13,639 nt of DNA from Phenylobacterium sp. (GCA_028291285.1 JAQGIJ010000622.1:1-13639); one strand, 5' to 3'. Counted from the first letter of the stretch, positions 6,050 through 13,639 are shown. Numbers and translations: made by a program. The notes: generated by a model not told the origin, from the letters alone.

Positions 6050-7462
6050 ATGATCCGCGCCCGACGCGCCCGCATTGTCGCCACCCTCGGCCCCGCCAGC
6101 GCGACGCTCGAGAAGATTCGCGAGCTCGCCATCGCCGGAGCCGACGTGTTCCGCGTCAACTTCAGCCACGGCTCGCACGAGGACCACGCCAGGACCATCC
6201 AGGCTGTCCGCGAGGCCGAGGCGGCGGTCGACCGGCCGCTGGCCGTGCTGGCCGACCTGCAGGGCCCCAAGCTGCGCCTGGGCGAGTTCGACGGCGGCCG
6301 CGCCGAGCTGCACGCCGGCCAGCCCTTCCGCCTCGACCTGCGGCGCGACCTGGGCGACACCACCCGCGTGGGCGTGCCGCACCCGGAAGTGTTCGCCGCC
6401 CTGCGTGAAGGCTCGCTGATCCTGCTGGACGACGGCAAGGTCAGGCTGCGGGTCACCGCCCACGGCCCCGACTTCGTCGAGACCATCGTCGAGGCGGGCG
6501 ACAAGCTCTCCGACCACAAGGGGCTGAACCTTCCCGGCAACGCCATCCCGATCCCGGCGCTGACCGACAAGGACCGCAAGGACCTGGCCTTCGCGCTCAA
6601 CCAGGGCGTCGACTGGGTGGCGCTGTCGTTCGTGCAGCGCGCCGCCGACATGGCGGAGCTGCGCCAACTGGTGCAAGGCCGCGCCGCCGTGCTCGCCAAG
6701 ATCGAGAAGCCCGCGGCGCTGGACGTGCTGGACGAGATCCTCGACCTCTCGGAAGCGGTGATGGTGGCCCGCGGCGACCTCGGCGTCGAGCTCAACGCCG
6801 AGGACGTGCCGGTGGTGCAGAAGCGGCTGATCCGCGAGGCCCGCGCCCGGGGCATCCCGATCATCGTCGCCACCCAAATGCTGGAATCGATGATCACCTC
6901 GCCCACGCCCACCCGCGCCGAGGCCTCCGACGTGGCGGGCGCGGTCTATGAGGGGGCCGACGCCCTGATGCTCTCGGCGGAGACCGCGGCGGGGCAGTAC
7001 CCGCTGGAGGCGGTCTCGATCATGGACCGCATCATCGCCCGGGTGGAGAAAGATCCGCGCTGGCCCGAGCTGATGGCCGCCGAACACGACGTGGAGGACG
7101 CCGACGCCCTGGTCGCCGCCGCCACCCACGCCGCCGAGATCGCCCACACCGCCTGCGTGGCGGCCTTCACCGCCACCGGCCAGACGGCGCTGCGCCTGGC
7201 GCGCGAGCGGCCGCTGACGCCGACCCTGGCGCTCACCCCCAACCTCTCCACGGCGCGCCGGCTGGCGCTCGCCTGGGGGGTCGAGCCGCGCGTGGTGGAC
7301 GACATCCGCGACCCCGAGGACATGCCGAAAGTCGCCGGCGAGATGGCGCTGCGTATCGGCCTGGCCAAGGCCGGCGACCGGGTGATGATCCTGGCCGGCC
7401 TGCCCATGGGCTCGCCGGGCGCCGCCAACCTCCTGCGCCTGACCCACGCGCCGCGCCGGTAG
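6050..7462 (+). CDS. pyk: Pyruvate kinase, K+-independent type
   Basis: This 470-residue cytoplasmic enzyme transfers phosphate from phosphoenolpyruvate to ADP, giving pyruvate and ATP, the last step of the lower glycolytic/ED branch. Seen motifs are R-V-N-F-S-H-G (35-41), A-D-L-Q-G-P-K-L-R-L-G (68-78), the signature A-K-I-E-K-P-A-A-L (216-224) with catalytic Lys217 and metal ligand Glu219, and A-R-G-D-L-G-V-E (240-247) with metal ligand Asp243. The C-terminal regulatory domain follows from about residue 345, and the length is normal. At the positions equal to rabbit 113, 114, 117 and 120 it has Leu70, Gln71, Lys74 and Leu77, the set described for enzymes that do not need K+. The ATG at 6050 has GAGAAG about 5 nt upstream. 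It diverges from GH15 and converges on the debranching-type gene with 7 bp between stops. Confidence 0.97.
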   Translation: MIRARRARIVATLGPASATLEKIRELAIAGADVFRVNFSHGSHEDHARTIQAVREAEAAVDRPLAVLADLQGPKLRLGEFDGGRAELHAGQPFRLDLRRDLGDTTRVGVPHPEVFAALREGSLILLDDGKVRLRVTAHGPDFVETIVEAGDKLSDHKGLNLPGNAIPIPALTDKDRKDLAFALNQGVDWVALSFVQRAADMAELRQLVQGRAAVLAKIEKPAALDVLDEILDLSEAVMVARGDLGVELNAEDVPVVQKRLIREARARGIPIIVATQMLESMITSPTPTRAEASDVAGAVYEGADALMLSAETAAGQYPLEAVSIMDRIIARVEKDPRWPELMAAEHDVEDADALVAAATHAAEIAHTACVAAFTATGQTALRLARERPLTPTLALTPNLSTARRLALAWGVEPRVVDDIRDPEDMPKVAGEMALRIGLAKAGDRVMILAGLPMGSPGAANLLRLTHAPRR

Positions 7463-7464
7463 GC

Positions 7465-7478
7465 GGCGCTTAAGCGCC
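7465..7478. terminator. 14-bp perfect palindrome between convergent stops, possible bidirectional terminator
   Basis: GGCGCTTAAGCGCC lies immediately after the pyruvate kinase stop (7460-7462) and contains the TAA stop of the facing gene (7470-7472). It can fold as a 5-bp GC stem with a TTAA loop on either strand. No T run follows, so this is a weak terminator candidate or simply a symmetric junction. Confidence 0.3.
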
Positions 7479-9617
7479 ATTGCCCCGGAACCGCCGCCCG
7501 CCCTCGGAGACCCTGACCGCACCGCCTTCGCGCTCGAAGCGCAGCGTCAGCCGGCGCTTGCCGACCTGCAGGTCCTCGACGACGAAGCGGTCGATGCCGA
7601 TCGGAAGCCTGGGGTCCTCGACCTCGACCTGCGCGCCCTTCACCGTCAGCCCCAGGCAGGCCTGCAGCAGCATGAACACCGAGCCGGCCGCCCAGGCCTG
7701 CGGCAGGCAGGCCACAGGATAGGGCACCGGCGGCTCGCCGGCGGCGCGCGGGAAGCCGCAGAACAGCTCCGGCAGCCGCATCTCCAGCTCGGCGGCGGTC
7801 TCGAACAGCACGGAAGTGAGCCGCGCCACGCCCTCCCGCTCGCCGTAGCGCGAGAGCCCCATGGCGCAGAGCGCCGTGTCGTGCGGCCAGACCGAGCCGT
7901 TGTGGTAGGACATCGGGTTGTAGCGCACCTGGCCGGTGGCCAGCGTCCGCACGCCCCAGCCGGAGGCGAAGTCCGGCGACAGCAGCGCCTCGCCGACCCG
8001 CCGGGCGCGCTCGGGGCTCGGCAGGCCGCAGAACAGCAGGTGGCCCGGGTTCGAGGCCTTGATCCGGCAAAGCTCGCCGTCGCCGTCGAGGGCGATGCCG
8101 TAGAAGCCGTGCTCCTCCATCCAGAACAGCCGCTCGACCGCGTGGCGCAGCCGCTCGGCGCGGTGGGTCCAGTCCTCGGCGGCGCGCGGGTCGCCCCGCT
8201 CGGACGCGAACGTCGCCATGGCGCGGTAGCAGGCGTAGGCGTAGCCCTGCACCTCGACCAGCGCGATCGGCCCCCTGGGCGTACGGCCGTCGGCGTGGAA
8301 GACGCTGTCGCCGGAATCCTTCCAGCCCTGGTTGGAGAGCCCGCTCTCGGCGGCCCGCGCATAGTCGAGCAGGCCGTTCGGATTGGCGTCGCAGCGGCGG
8401 GAGACCCAGGCCGCGGCCCGCTCCAGCGCCGGCCAGAGACGATCGATGGTGGTCCGGTCGCCGGTCCGCTCGGCATAGGCCCCGGCCAGCGCCACGAACA
8501 GCGGGGTGGTGTCGACCCCGCCGTAGTAGCGGCCGAAGGGCACTTCGCCGAGCGCGGCCATCTCGCCACGGCGGGTCTCGTGCATGATCTTGCCGGGCTG
8601 GCAGTCGCGGAAGGCTGAGACCTCCTCGGCCTGGTGGGTGGCGAGATAGGTCAGGACCCCGTGCGCCAGGGAGGGCTCGAACCAGAGGATCTGCCAGGCG
8701 GTGATGATCCCGTCGCGGCCGAAGGCGGTCGAGAACCAGGGAATGCCGGCGTAGGGGTAGGGGCCGGTCTCCATCGGCGTGGTGAGCAGCGCGATGTCCG
8801 CCCGGCTCTTGGCGATCCAGCCGTTGAACAGCCGCCCGCTGGAGATCAGCCGCGCGCCCTTGCGCCGCCGGGCGCGCATGGCGAACCGCGCCCGGGCCGC
8901 CGCCCCGCGGAAGCGCTCGCGGGAGGGGGGCACGGCCTCCTGCACGCCGATCTCGACGAAGAGCTCGAGCCGGCCCTCCGGCTGCAGGGCGAACAGGAAC
9001 TCCGCGCACATCCCCGAGATCTTCGCCGGCGGATCGGAGAAGGCGATGACGCTGGTCCGCTCCACCCCGTCCAGGCCCGTGTAGCTGAAGCGGATGCAGC
9101 GGCCGTCCGCCTCGGGCGCATGGCGCGTGCCGCGGCGGCCCCGCCGGGCGCCGCGCACCTCGAACATGTCGCGGAAGTCGGCGTCGAACTCGAAGGTCAG
9201 GGGAGCCAGGATCGCGGCGCTGGAGTAGTTGACGATGCCCACTCGCTCGTAGAGCCGCTCGGCCCAGAGGAAGCGCTTGCGCTCGATGTGCAGCACGCCG
9301 GGCGGCCCCAGCGGCCCACCCGGGGCCGGCATGGACTTGTTCAGGGTGTGCGAGGTGAAGACGACGTTGTCCTGGCTGATCGCGCCGGACAGCAGCGTCG
9401 GCGGCGTCGTCCCCAGCAGCATCCGGTAGTGCGACAGGATGCGGGTGTCGTCGTGGAACAGGCCGTCGGCGCCGCCCAGGATGTCGCCCAGCGCATCGGC
9501 GACCAGGAAGGTGTCGCGGTCCTTCAGGGCGAACAGCCGCGAGGGAGTCCGCGGCTCCTCGATCTCCCCCCATTCGATGGGGGCGTCGAGCTGCGGGGCG
9601 AGGTCGTCCAGGCTCAC
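7470..9617 (-). CDS. Glycogen-debranching N-terminal-domain protein (amylo-alpha-1,6-glucosidase type)
   Basis: This 715-residue protein has an N-terminal beta-rich GDE_N-like domain (about 25-235; F-H-D-D-T-R at 54-59 is a family mark) and a C-terminal (alpha/alpha)6 glycosidase-like domain (about 275-660). Blocks seen are A-F-G-R-D-G-I-I-T-A-W-Q (298-309), N-Q-G-W-K-D-S-G-D-S (429-438), N-P-M-S-Y-H-N-G-S-V-W-P-H-D (567-580) and P-E-L-F-C-G-F (616-622). These are typical of prokaryotic proteins annotated as amylo-alpha-1,6-glucosidase, whose activity is rarely measured. Asp302 and Asp434 or Asp437 are possible active-site acids (inference). No signal peptide is present. The GTG start at 9617 overlaps the glycosyltransferase stop in a GTGA junction (9614-9617), so translation is probably coupled and expression depends on the upstream gene's promoter. 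Confidence 0.92.
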   Translation of the reverse strand: MSLDDLAPQLDAPIEWGEIEEPRTPSRLFALKDRDTFLVADALGDILGGADGLFHDDTRILSHYRMLLGTTPPTLLSGAISQDNVVFTSHTLNKSMPAPGGPLGPPGVLHIERKRFLWAERLYERVGIVNYSSAAILAPLTFEFDADFRDMFEVRGARRGRRGTRHAPEADGRCIRFSYTGLDGVERTSVIAFSDPPAKISGMCAEFLFALQPEGRLELFVEIGVQEAVPPSRERFRGAAARARFAMRARRRKGARLISSGRLFNGWIAKSRADIALLTTPMETGPYPYAGIPWFSTAFGRDGIITAWQILWFEPSLAHGVLTYLATHQAEEVSAFRDCQPGKIMHETRRGEMAALGEVPFGRYYGGVDTTPLFVALAGAYAERTGDRTTIDRLWPALERAAAWVSRRCDANPNGLLDYARAAESGLSNQGWKDSGDSVFHADGRTPRGPIALVEVQGYAYACYRAMATFASERGDPRAAEDWTHRAERLRHAVERLFWMEEHGFYGIALDGDGELCRIKASNPGHLLFCGLPSPERARRVGEALLSPDFASGWGVRTLATGQVRYNPMSYHNGSVWPHDTALCAMGLSRYGEREGVARLTSVLFETAAELEMRLPELFCGFPRAAGEPPVPYPVACLPQAWAAGSVFMLLQACLGLTVKGAQVEVEDPRLPIGIDRFVVEDLQVGKRRLTLRFEREGGAVRVSEGGRRFRGNGA

Positions 9618-10672
9618 GCCGGTTCCGGCTGGGCGGCGAGCCGCTTGCGCCGGCCGGCGCGGGCGTAGAGGTCGAGGTAGCGCCGGGCCATGGCGGTGGC
9701 GGAGAACCGCTCCTCGAAGCGCCGCCGCACCGCCGCCCGGTCGAGGCCGTGCGCGGCCTGCGCCGCGGCCATCGCCTCCTCCTCGCTGCTGACGATGAAG
9801 CCGGTGACCCCCGGCTCGACCACTTCGCGCACCGAGCCGCAGTCGAAGGCGATCACGGGCGTGCCGCAGGCCATGGCCTCGATCATCACCAGGCCGAACG
9901 GCTCGGGCCAGTCGATCGGGAACAGCAGGGCGTCCGCCCCGCCCAGGAAGGCCGACTTCCGCCCGTCGCCGATCTCGCCGATGAACTCGACCAGCGGATG
10001 GTGCAGCAGGGGCTCGATCTTCTCCTCGAAATAGGCCTGGTCGACGCGGTCCACCTTGGCGGCGATGCGCAGGCGCCGCCCGAGCCGGGTGGCGATGGAG
10101 ATCGCCCGGTCCGGCCGCTTCTCCGGCGAGATGCGGCCGAGGAAGGCGAGATAGCCCTGGCCCCTGGGGCTGAAGTCGAAGAGCCCGCTCGAGACTCCGT
10201 GGTGCACGGTGCCCGCCCAGTTGGCGAAGGCCAGGGGCCGTCGCTGGTCGGTGCTGATGGAGACCAGCGGGAACTGGCTCCAGGCGCGGTAGACCTGCGG
10301 CAGGTCGGTCAGGTCGAGCCGCCCGTGCAGGGTGGTGAGCGTGCGCTCCGGCATGTCCTGGAAGAAGGGGAAGTGGATCATGTCGGTGTGGAAGTGCAGC
10401 ACGTCGAAGTCGGCGGCCCGCGCCCGCACCGTGGCCAGCTGGCTCATGTGGGCGGCCAGGTCCGACTTCAACGGCGCGGGATCCAGCCGGATCGCCTGGT
10501 CGCGCACGGCGACCAGCCTGGCCTTGGTCTGTGCCTCAGCGCTGGCGAACAGCGTGACTTCGTGGCCGAGCTCGACCAGGGCGTCGCAGAGATGCGCCAC
10601 CACGCGCTCGGTGCCGCCGTACAGGCGGGGCGGAACGGCTTCGTAAAGCGGAGAGACTTGAGCGATCCTCAT
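9614..10672 (-). CDS. GT4-family (GT-B fold) glycosyltransferase
   Basis: This 352-residue enzyme should transfer a sugar from an activated donor with retention of configuration. The N-terminal Rossmann half opens with M-R-I-A-Q-V-S-P-L-Y-E and has P-P-R-L-Y-G-G-T-E-R (14-23), the loop that frames the acceptor/donor cleft. The C-terminal half has F-L-G-R-I-S-P-E-K-R-P (177-187), with Arg180 and Lys185 as likely diphosphate contacts, and the E-x7-E motif E-P-F-G-L-V-M-I-E (257-265), then C-G-T-P-V-I-A-F. The ATG at 10672 is chosen because conservation begins there; the frame is open upstream to 10843, but those residues are not family-like. The ribosome-binding site is weak. No membrane segment is visible, so the protein is soluble or peripheral. 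It is coupled to the debranching-type gene and diverges from pgl. Donor and acceptor are unknown; an alpha-glucan or glucoside is suggested by context. Confidence 0.92.
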   Translation of the reverse strand: MRIAQVSPLYEAVPPRLYGGTERVVAHLCDALVELGHEVTLFASAEAQTKARLVAVRDQAIRLDPAPLKSDLAAHMSQLATVRARAADFDVLHFHTDMIHFPFFQDMPERTLTTLHGRLDLTDLPQVYRAWSQFPLVSISTDQRRPLAFANWAGTVHHGVSSGLFDFSPRGQGYLAFLGRISPEKRPDRAISIATRLGRRLRIAAKVDRVDQAYFEEKIEPLLHHPLVEFIGEIGDGRKSAFLGGADALLFPIDWPEPFGLVMIEAMACGTPVIAFDCGSVREVVEPGVTGFIVSSEEEAMAAAQAAHGLDRAAVRRRFEERFSATAMARRYLDLYARAGRRKRLAAQPEPA

Positions 10673-10727
10673 CGGCGACCCGCGCACCGGCGCCGCGCCC
10701 GCGAGTGCGCAGCCGACCTGAGATGCC

Positions 10728-10753
10728 CTGACAAGAACGCTGGGTGCTAACCT
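10728..10753 (+). promoter_or_regulatory. Candidate promoter for pgl-edd-glk
   Basis: CTGACAA (10728-10734) is followed after 11 nt by GCTAACCT (10746-10753). It partly matches the Caulobacter housekeeping consensus TTGaCgS-N10-14-GCTANAWC: TGAC in the -35 part and GCTA in the -10 part. Transcription would begin near 10760, leaving a leader of about 65 nt before the pgl ATG at 10825. The match is by eye only. A possible opposite-strand -35, TTGACCG at 10777-10771, lies just beyond and could serve the glycosyltransferase gene, but it has no convincing -10. Confidence 0.35.
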
Positions 10754-10824
10754 GTTGTGTGACATCGCGGCGGTCAATGGGTAAGCCGGGCGGCGCAACG
10801 CGAAGCCTGTGGGTTTTGGAGCCA

Positions 10825-11493
10825 ATGCTCGAAATTTTCCCAAGCCAGACAGCGCTCGCCGCCGCCGCCGCCCACGGCATCGCGGCCCAGCTGTCGCATG
10901 GGCTCGCCACCCACGGCCGCGCCGGCCTGGTGGCGACCGGCGGGCGCTCGCCGGGCCCGGTCTACGATCGGCTGCGCGCGGCGGCGCTGGACTGGGCGCG
11001 GGTGGTGGTGACGCTGTCGGACGAGCGCTGCGTGGGCGAGGACGACCCCGCCTCGAACGCGCGGCTGGTGCGCCAGCGGCTGATGACCGGCGAGGGGCGC
11101 AAGGCGCACCTCCTGCCGCTGTGGCCGGAGCCGGACCCTGCGGCGCTGCGCGCGCTGCTGCCGTTCGACGCGGTGATGCTGGGGATGGGCGAGGACGGCC
11201 ACGTGGCCTCGCTGATCCCGGGCGATCCCGGGCTCGCCGCCGCCATGGACCCCGGTTCGCCCAATCTGACCGCCCGCGTGCCGGCGGGCCTGGGCTCGCC
11301 GCCGCTTGCGCGGGTCAGCCTGACCCTTTCGGCGCTGCTTTCGGCCCACGCCATCTTCCTCTTGATCGCCGGTGAGGCTAAGCGCGAGGTGATCGCGCGC
11401 GCCGAGGGCGGGGCCGACCTGCCGGTTCGGGCGCTAATCGCCCAGGCGCGCGTTCCGCTGAGGATCCTGTGGTCCCCGGCGCACGAGGGTTAG
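10825..11493 (+). CDS. pgl: 6-phosphogluconolactonase
   Basis: This 222-residue cytoplasmic enzyme hydrolyses 6-phosphoglucono-1,5-lactone to 6-phosphogluconate, feeding Edd encoded next door. Family motifs are G-G-R-S-P-G-P (39-45), S-D-E-R-C-V-G-E-D-D-P-A-S-N (65-78) and G-M-G-E-D-G-H-V-A-S-L-I-P-G (120-133). This last block holds the catalytic His126, and G-E-A-K (183-186) follows. Cys69 stands where Trp or Tyr is more usual after D-E-R. The ATG at 10825 is preferred although GGAG lies only 3 nt upstream: family homology begins there, whereas the upstream in-frame extension to 10744 is unlike the family. edd follows after 3 bp (TAG, CGA, ATG), so the two are surely co-transcribed. The protein is a little shorter than most DevB-type relatives. 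Confidence 0.93.
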   Translation: MLEIFPSQTALAAAAAHGIAAQLSHGLATHGRAGLVATGGRSPGPVYDRLRAAALDWARVVVTLSDERCVGEDDPASNARLVRQRLMTGEGRKAHLLPLWPEPDPAALRALLPFDAVMLGMGEDGHVASLIPGDPGLAAAMDPGSPNLTARVPAGLGSPPLARVSLTLSALLSAHAIFLLIAGEAKREVIARAEGGADLPVRALIAQARVPLRILWSPAHEG

Positions 11494-11496
11494 CGA

Positions 11497-13311
11497 ATGC
11501 ATCCGGTCACGGCGGAAGTCACTGAGCGCATCGGCGAGCGAAGCCGCGAGAGCCGCGCGGCCTACCTCGAGCGCATGGAGGCCGCCCGGCACGCCGGCCC
11601 GGGCCGGGCCAAGCTCTCCTGCGCCAACTGGGCCCACGCCTTCGCCGCCGAGGCCGACGGCGACAAGACCCGGATGCGCGATCCCACGGCCCCCAACGTC
11701 GCCATCGTTTCGGCCTACAACGATATGCTCTCGGCCCATCAGCCGCTGGAGCGCTTCCCGGCGATCATCAAGCGCGCGGCGCACGAGGTGGGGGCGACGG
11801 CCCAGTACGCCGGCGGCGTGCCGGCCATGTGCGACGGGGTGACCCAGGGGCGGCCGGGCATGGAGCTCTCGCTGTTCAGCCGCGACGTGATCGCCATGTC
11901 GACCGCGGTGGCCCTGACCCATGACGCCTTCGATGCGGCGCTGATGCTGGGCATCTGCGACAAGATCGTCCCCGGCCTGACCATCGGCGCCCTTTCCTTC
12001 GGGCACCTGCCGGTGATCTTCGTCCCCGGCGGGCCGATGACCTCGGGGATCTCGAACGGCGAGAAGGCGCGGGTGCGCGCGCTCTACGCCCAGGGCAAGG
12101 CGACCCGCGAGGAGCTGCTGGACTCCGAGATGAAGTCCTACCACGGGCCGGGCACCTGCACCTTCTACGGCACCGCCAACTCCAACCAGATGATGATGGA
12201 GATGATGGGCCTGCACCTGCCGGGCTCGGCCTTCGTCAGCCCCAACACGCCGCTGCGCGACGCCCTGGTGGCGGCGGCGCCGAAGCGGGCGGTTGAAATC
12301 CGCGACGGCTCCAACGACTACACGCCCATGTCGGCGGTGGTGGACGCGAAAAGCATCGTCAACGCATTGGCAGGTTTGCTGGCCACCGGCGGCTCCACCA
12401 ACCACACCCTGCACCTGATCGCCATGGCCCGGGCCGCCGGCGTGCGGATCACCTGGGAGGACTTCGACGACCTGTCGCGGGTGACGCCGCTGATCGCCAA
12501 GGTCTATCCCAACGGCACCGAGGACGTGAACGCCTTCCATGCGGCCGGCGGCATGGCCTTCGTGGTGCGCCAGCTGCTGGACGCCGGCCTGGCGCACGAC
12601 GACGTGCGCACGGTGGCGGGCCCCAGCCTGCGGCGCTACCAGCGCGAGCCGTTCCTGGATGACGGCAAGCTGGTGTGGCGCGAGGGGACGGCGGTGAGCC
12701 TGAACCCCGACATCCTGCGGCCGGTGGACGATCCCTTCCAGCCGGAGGGCGGCCTGCGGCTGCTGAACGGCCCGCTGGGCCGGGCGGTGATGAAGACCTC
12801 GGCGGTGAAGCCGGAACACCTGGCGATCGAGGCGCCGGCCCTGGTGTTCGAAAGCCAGGAGGCGTTGCAGGAGGCCTACAAGCGCGGCGAGCTGCACCGG
12901 GACTTCGTGGCGGTGGTGCGTTTCCAGGGCCCGCAGGCCAACGGCATGCCGGAACTGCACAACCTGACCCCCCCGCTGGGGGTGCTGCTGGACAAGGGGT
13001 TCAAGATCGCCCTGGTCACCGACGGGCGGATGTCCGGCGCCTCCGGCAAGGTGCCGGCCGCCATCCATGTGACGCCGGAAGCCGCCGATGGCGGGCCGCT
13101 GGCCTATGTGCGCGACGGCGACATCATCCGCGTCGACGCCCACGCGGGCCTGCTGGAGATCAAGGTGCCGGCGGAGGAATTGAACAGCCGGCCGGCGGCC
13201 AAGGCGCCGCGATCGGCGGGGGGCTATGGCCGGGAGCTGTTCGGCGCCATGAGACGCGCCGCGGGGCCGGCCGACGCCGGCGCCTGCACCCTGTTCGAGG
13301 ACGCTGCGTGA
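11497..13311 (+). CDS. edd: 6-phosphogluconate dehydratase (Entner-Doudoroff)
   Basis: This 604-residue cytoplasmic iron-sulfur enzyme of the IlvD/Edd family dehydrates 6-phosphogluconate to 2-keto-3-deoxy-6-phosphogluconate. Three likely [4Fe-4S] cysteines are visible: Cys112 in A-M-C-D-G-V-T-Q-G, Cys154 in G-I-C-D-K-I-V-P-G and Cys221 in [11 protein letters not shown]. Also present are [10 protein letters not shown] (72-81), A-T-G-G-S-T-N-H-T (296-304) and [11 protein letters not shown] (508-518). The full Edd length, and the phosphate-sugar type N-terminus rather than the shorter dihydroxyacid dehydratase one, favour Edd over IlvD; the pgl and glk neighbours agree. The ATG at 11497 comes 3 bp after the pgl stop, and its stop overlaps the glk GTG. 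Eda, which would cleave the product, is not in the window. Confidence 0.97.
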   Translation: MHPVTAEVTERIGERSRESRAAYLERMEAARHAGPGRAKLSCANWAHAFAAEADGDKTRMRDPTAPNVAIVSAYNDMLSAHQPLERFPAIIKRAAHEVGATAQYAGGVPAMCDGVTQGRPGMELSLFSRDVIAMSTAVALTHDAFDAALMLGICDKIVPGLTIGALSFGHLPVIFVPGGPMTSGISNGEKARVRALYAQGKATREELLDSEMKSYHGPGTCTFYGTANSNQMMMEMMGLHLPGSAFVSPNTPLRDALVAAAPKRAVEIRDGSNDYTPMSAVVDAKSIVNALAGLLATGGSTNHTLHLIAMARAAGVRITWEDFDDLSRVTPLIAKVYPNGTEDVNAFHAAGGMAFVVRQLLDAGLAHDDVRTVAGPSLRRYQREPFLDDGKLVWREGTAVSLNPDILRPVDDPFQPEGGLRLLNGPLGRAVMKTSAVKPEHLAIEAPALVFESQEALQEAYKRGELHRDFVAVVRFQGPQANGMPELHNLTPPLGVLLDKGFKIALVTDGRMSGASGKVPAAIHVTPEAADGGPLAYVRDGDIIRVDAHAGLLEIKVPAEELNSRPAAKAPRSAGGYGRELFGAMRRAAGPADAGACTLFEDAA

Positions 13312-13639
13312 AGACCCAATATATCGGACTGGTGGGCGACGTGGGCGGCACCAACGCCCGGTTCGCCCTGATCGACACCGAGGGCCATGTGCGCAACCCC
13401 CGGACCTTCCCGGCCAGGGAATACGGGTCGCTGACCGAGGTGATCGAGCACTACCTGAACACCACCGCCGGGCGCATGCGGCCGCCGCGGGCGGTGATCG
13501 CCCTGGCTGGCCCCGTGCTGGACGGCGAGATCGAGTTCACCAACCTCAACTGGCAGGTCTCCGAGGGGGACCTGCTGGCGCATTTCGGGTTCGAGGCGGT
13601 GAAGCTGCTGAACGACTTCGTGGCCCAGGCGTTGGCCTG
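13308..13639 (+). CDS. glk: Glucokinase, N-terminal 110 codons only (runs off the window)
   Basis: The protein starts at a GTG at 13308 that overlaps the edd stop in a GTGA junction (13308-13311), so it is probably translationally coupled. It remains open to the window end. Residues 7-21 read [15 protein letters not shown], the phosphate-binding opening of Glk-type (ROK/ASKHA) glucokinases. A-L-A-G-P-V (65-70), F-T-N-L-N-W (77-82) and [11 protein letters not shown] (100-110) follow, with Asp103 the expected catalytic base. The enzyme phosphorylates free glucose with ATP to glucose-6-phosphate. That links glucose released by the GH15 and debranching-type enzymes nearby to the ED pathway. The C-terminal two thirds are not visible. 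Confidence 0.93.
   Translation, partial: MKTQYIGLVGDVGGTNARFALIDTEGHVRNPRTFPAREYGSLTEVIEHYLNTTAGRMRPPRAVIALAGPVLDGEIEFTNLNWQVSEGDLLAHFGFEAVKLLNDFVAQALA

Noticed and set aside
6946..9573. An 875-codon open frame on the minus strand overlapping the debranching-type gene, pyruvate kinase and their junction
   Set aside because: It is a shadow in another frame of the same strand. Its translation is Arg/Ala/Gly/Pro-rich with no motif, while the 7470-9617 frame carries clear family blocks.
10754..10777. Minus-strand promoter for the glycosyltransferase (TTGACCG with CACACAAC)
   Set aside because: The -35 is good, but the spacing is 9 nt and the -10 matches only in its second half, so it is not listed as a feature.
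10673..10843. N-terminal extension of the GT4 frame by 57 codons
   Set aside because: Family similarity begins at M-R-I-A-Q-V-S-P, and the extension would run into the start of pgl on the other strand.
11434..13143. A 569-codon open frame antisense to edd
   Set aside because: Long antisense frames are expected in very GC-rich DNA. The product is His/Arg/Gln/Gly-rich without any family mark, and edd on the plus strand is unmistakable.
1..13639. Search for tRNA, rRNA, CRISPR arrays, insertion-sequence ends, phage or toxin-antitoxin genes
   Set aside because: None was seen. Coding is continuous and compositionally uniform, with no sign of a recently acquired block.

Overview
The window is gene-dense, very GC-rich DNA (by eye about 70% GC, with G/C at almost every third codon position). 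It reads like an alphaproteobacterial chromosome, most likely Caulobacteraceae (Phenylobacterium or Caulobacter). Three things point there: the adjacent pgl, edd and glk genes of the Entner-Doudoroff (ED) pathway, promoter-like sites that resemble the Caulobacter housekeeping consensus, and the pairing of a family-4 glycosyltransferase with a glycogen-debranching-type protein. I see no insertion sequence, phage gene, tRNA, rRNA or CRISPR array, and no stretch over 300 bases without a gene.

Layout. Positions 1-117 (-) hold the start of a nitroreductase-like gene. Positions 227-1573 (-) encode an MFS transporter of the metabolite:H+ symporter type. Diverging from it are a DUF2891 protein (1707-2723, +, TTG start) and an alpha/beta hydrolase (2792-3646, +). 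Facing them is a two-gene minus-strand unit: a GH15 glucoamylase/trehalase-type hydrolase (3966-5921), then an 88-residue protein of unknown function (3662-3928). Pyruvate kinase (6050-7462, +) diverges from the GH15 gene. It converges on a second minus-strand unit: a GT4 glycosyltransferase (9614-10672) translationally coupled to a glycogen-debranching N-terminal-domain protein (7470-9617). From the same intergenic region the ED genes run the other way: 6-phosphogluconolactonase (10825-11493), 6-phosphogluconate dehydratase (11497-13311) and a glucokinase cut by the window end (13308-13639).

How the genes may work together (inference). Most of the window from 3.9 kb onward fits a route from intracellular alpha-glucan or a glucoside to pyruvate. 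GT4 would build or modify a sugar polymer, the debranching-type enzyme and GH15 would release glucose, glucokinase would make glucose-6-phosphate, Pgl and Edd would carry it down the ED pathway, and pyruvate kinase would finish the lower branch. zwf and eda are not in the window, so the pathway is incomplete here. None of the glucan enzymes shows a signal peptide, which suggests a cytoplasmic substrate.

Most unusual features. The GH15 protein carries a diverged internal tandem duplication of about 39 residues in its catalytic domain. The pyruvate kinase has the residue set of potassium-independent enzymes. The ED genes lack the adjacent zwf expected from Caulobacter and share their upstream region with the GT4/debranching pair.
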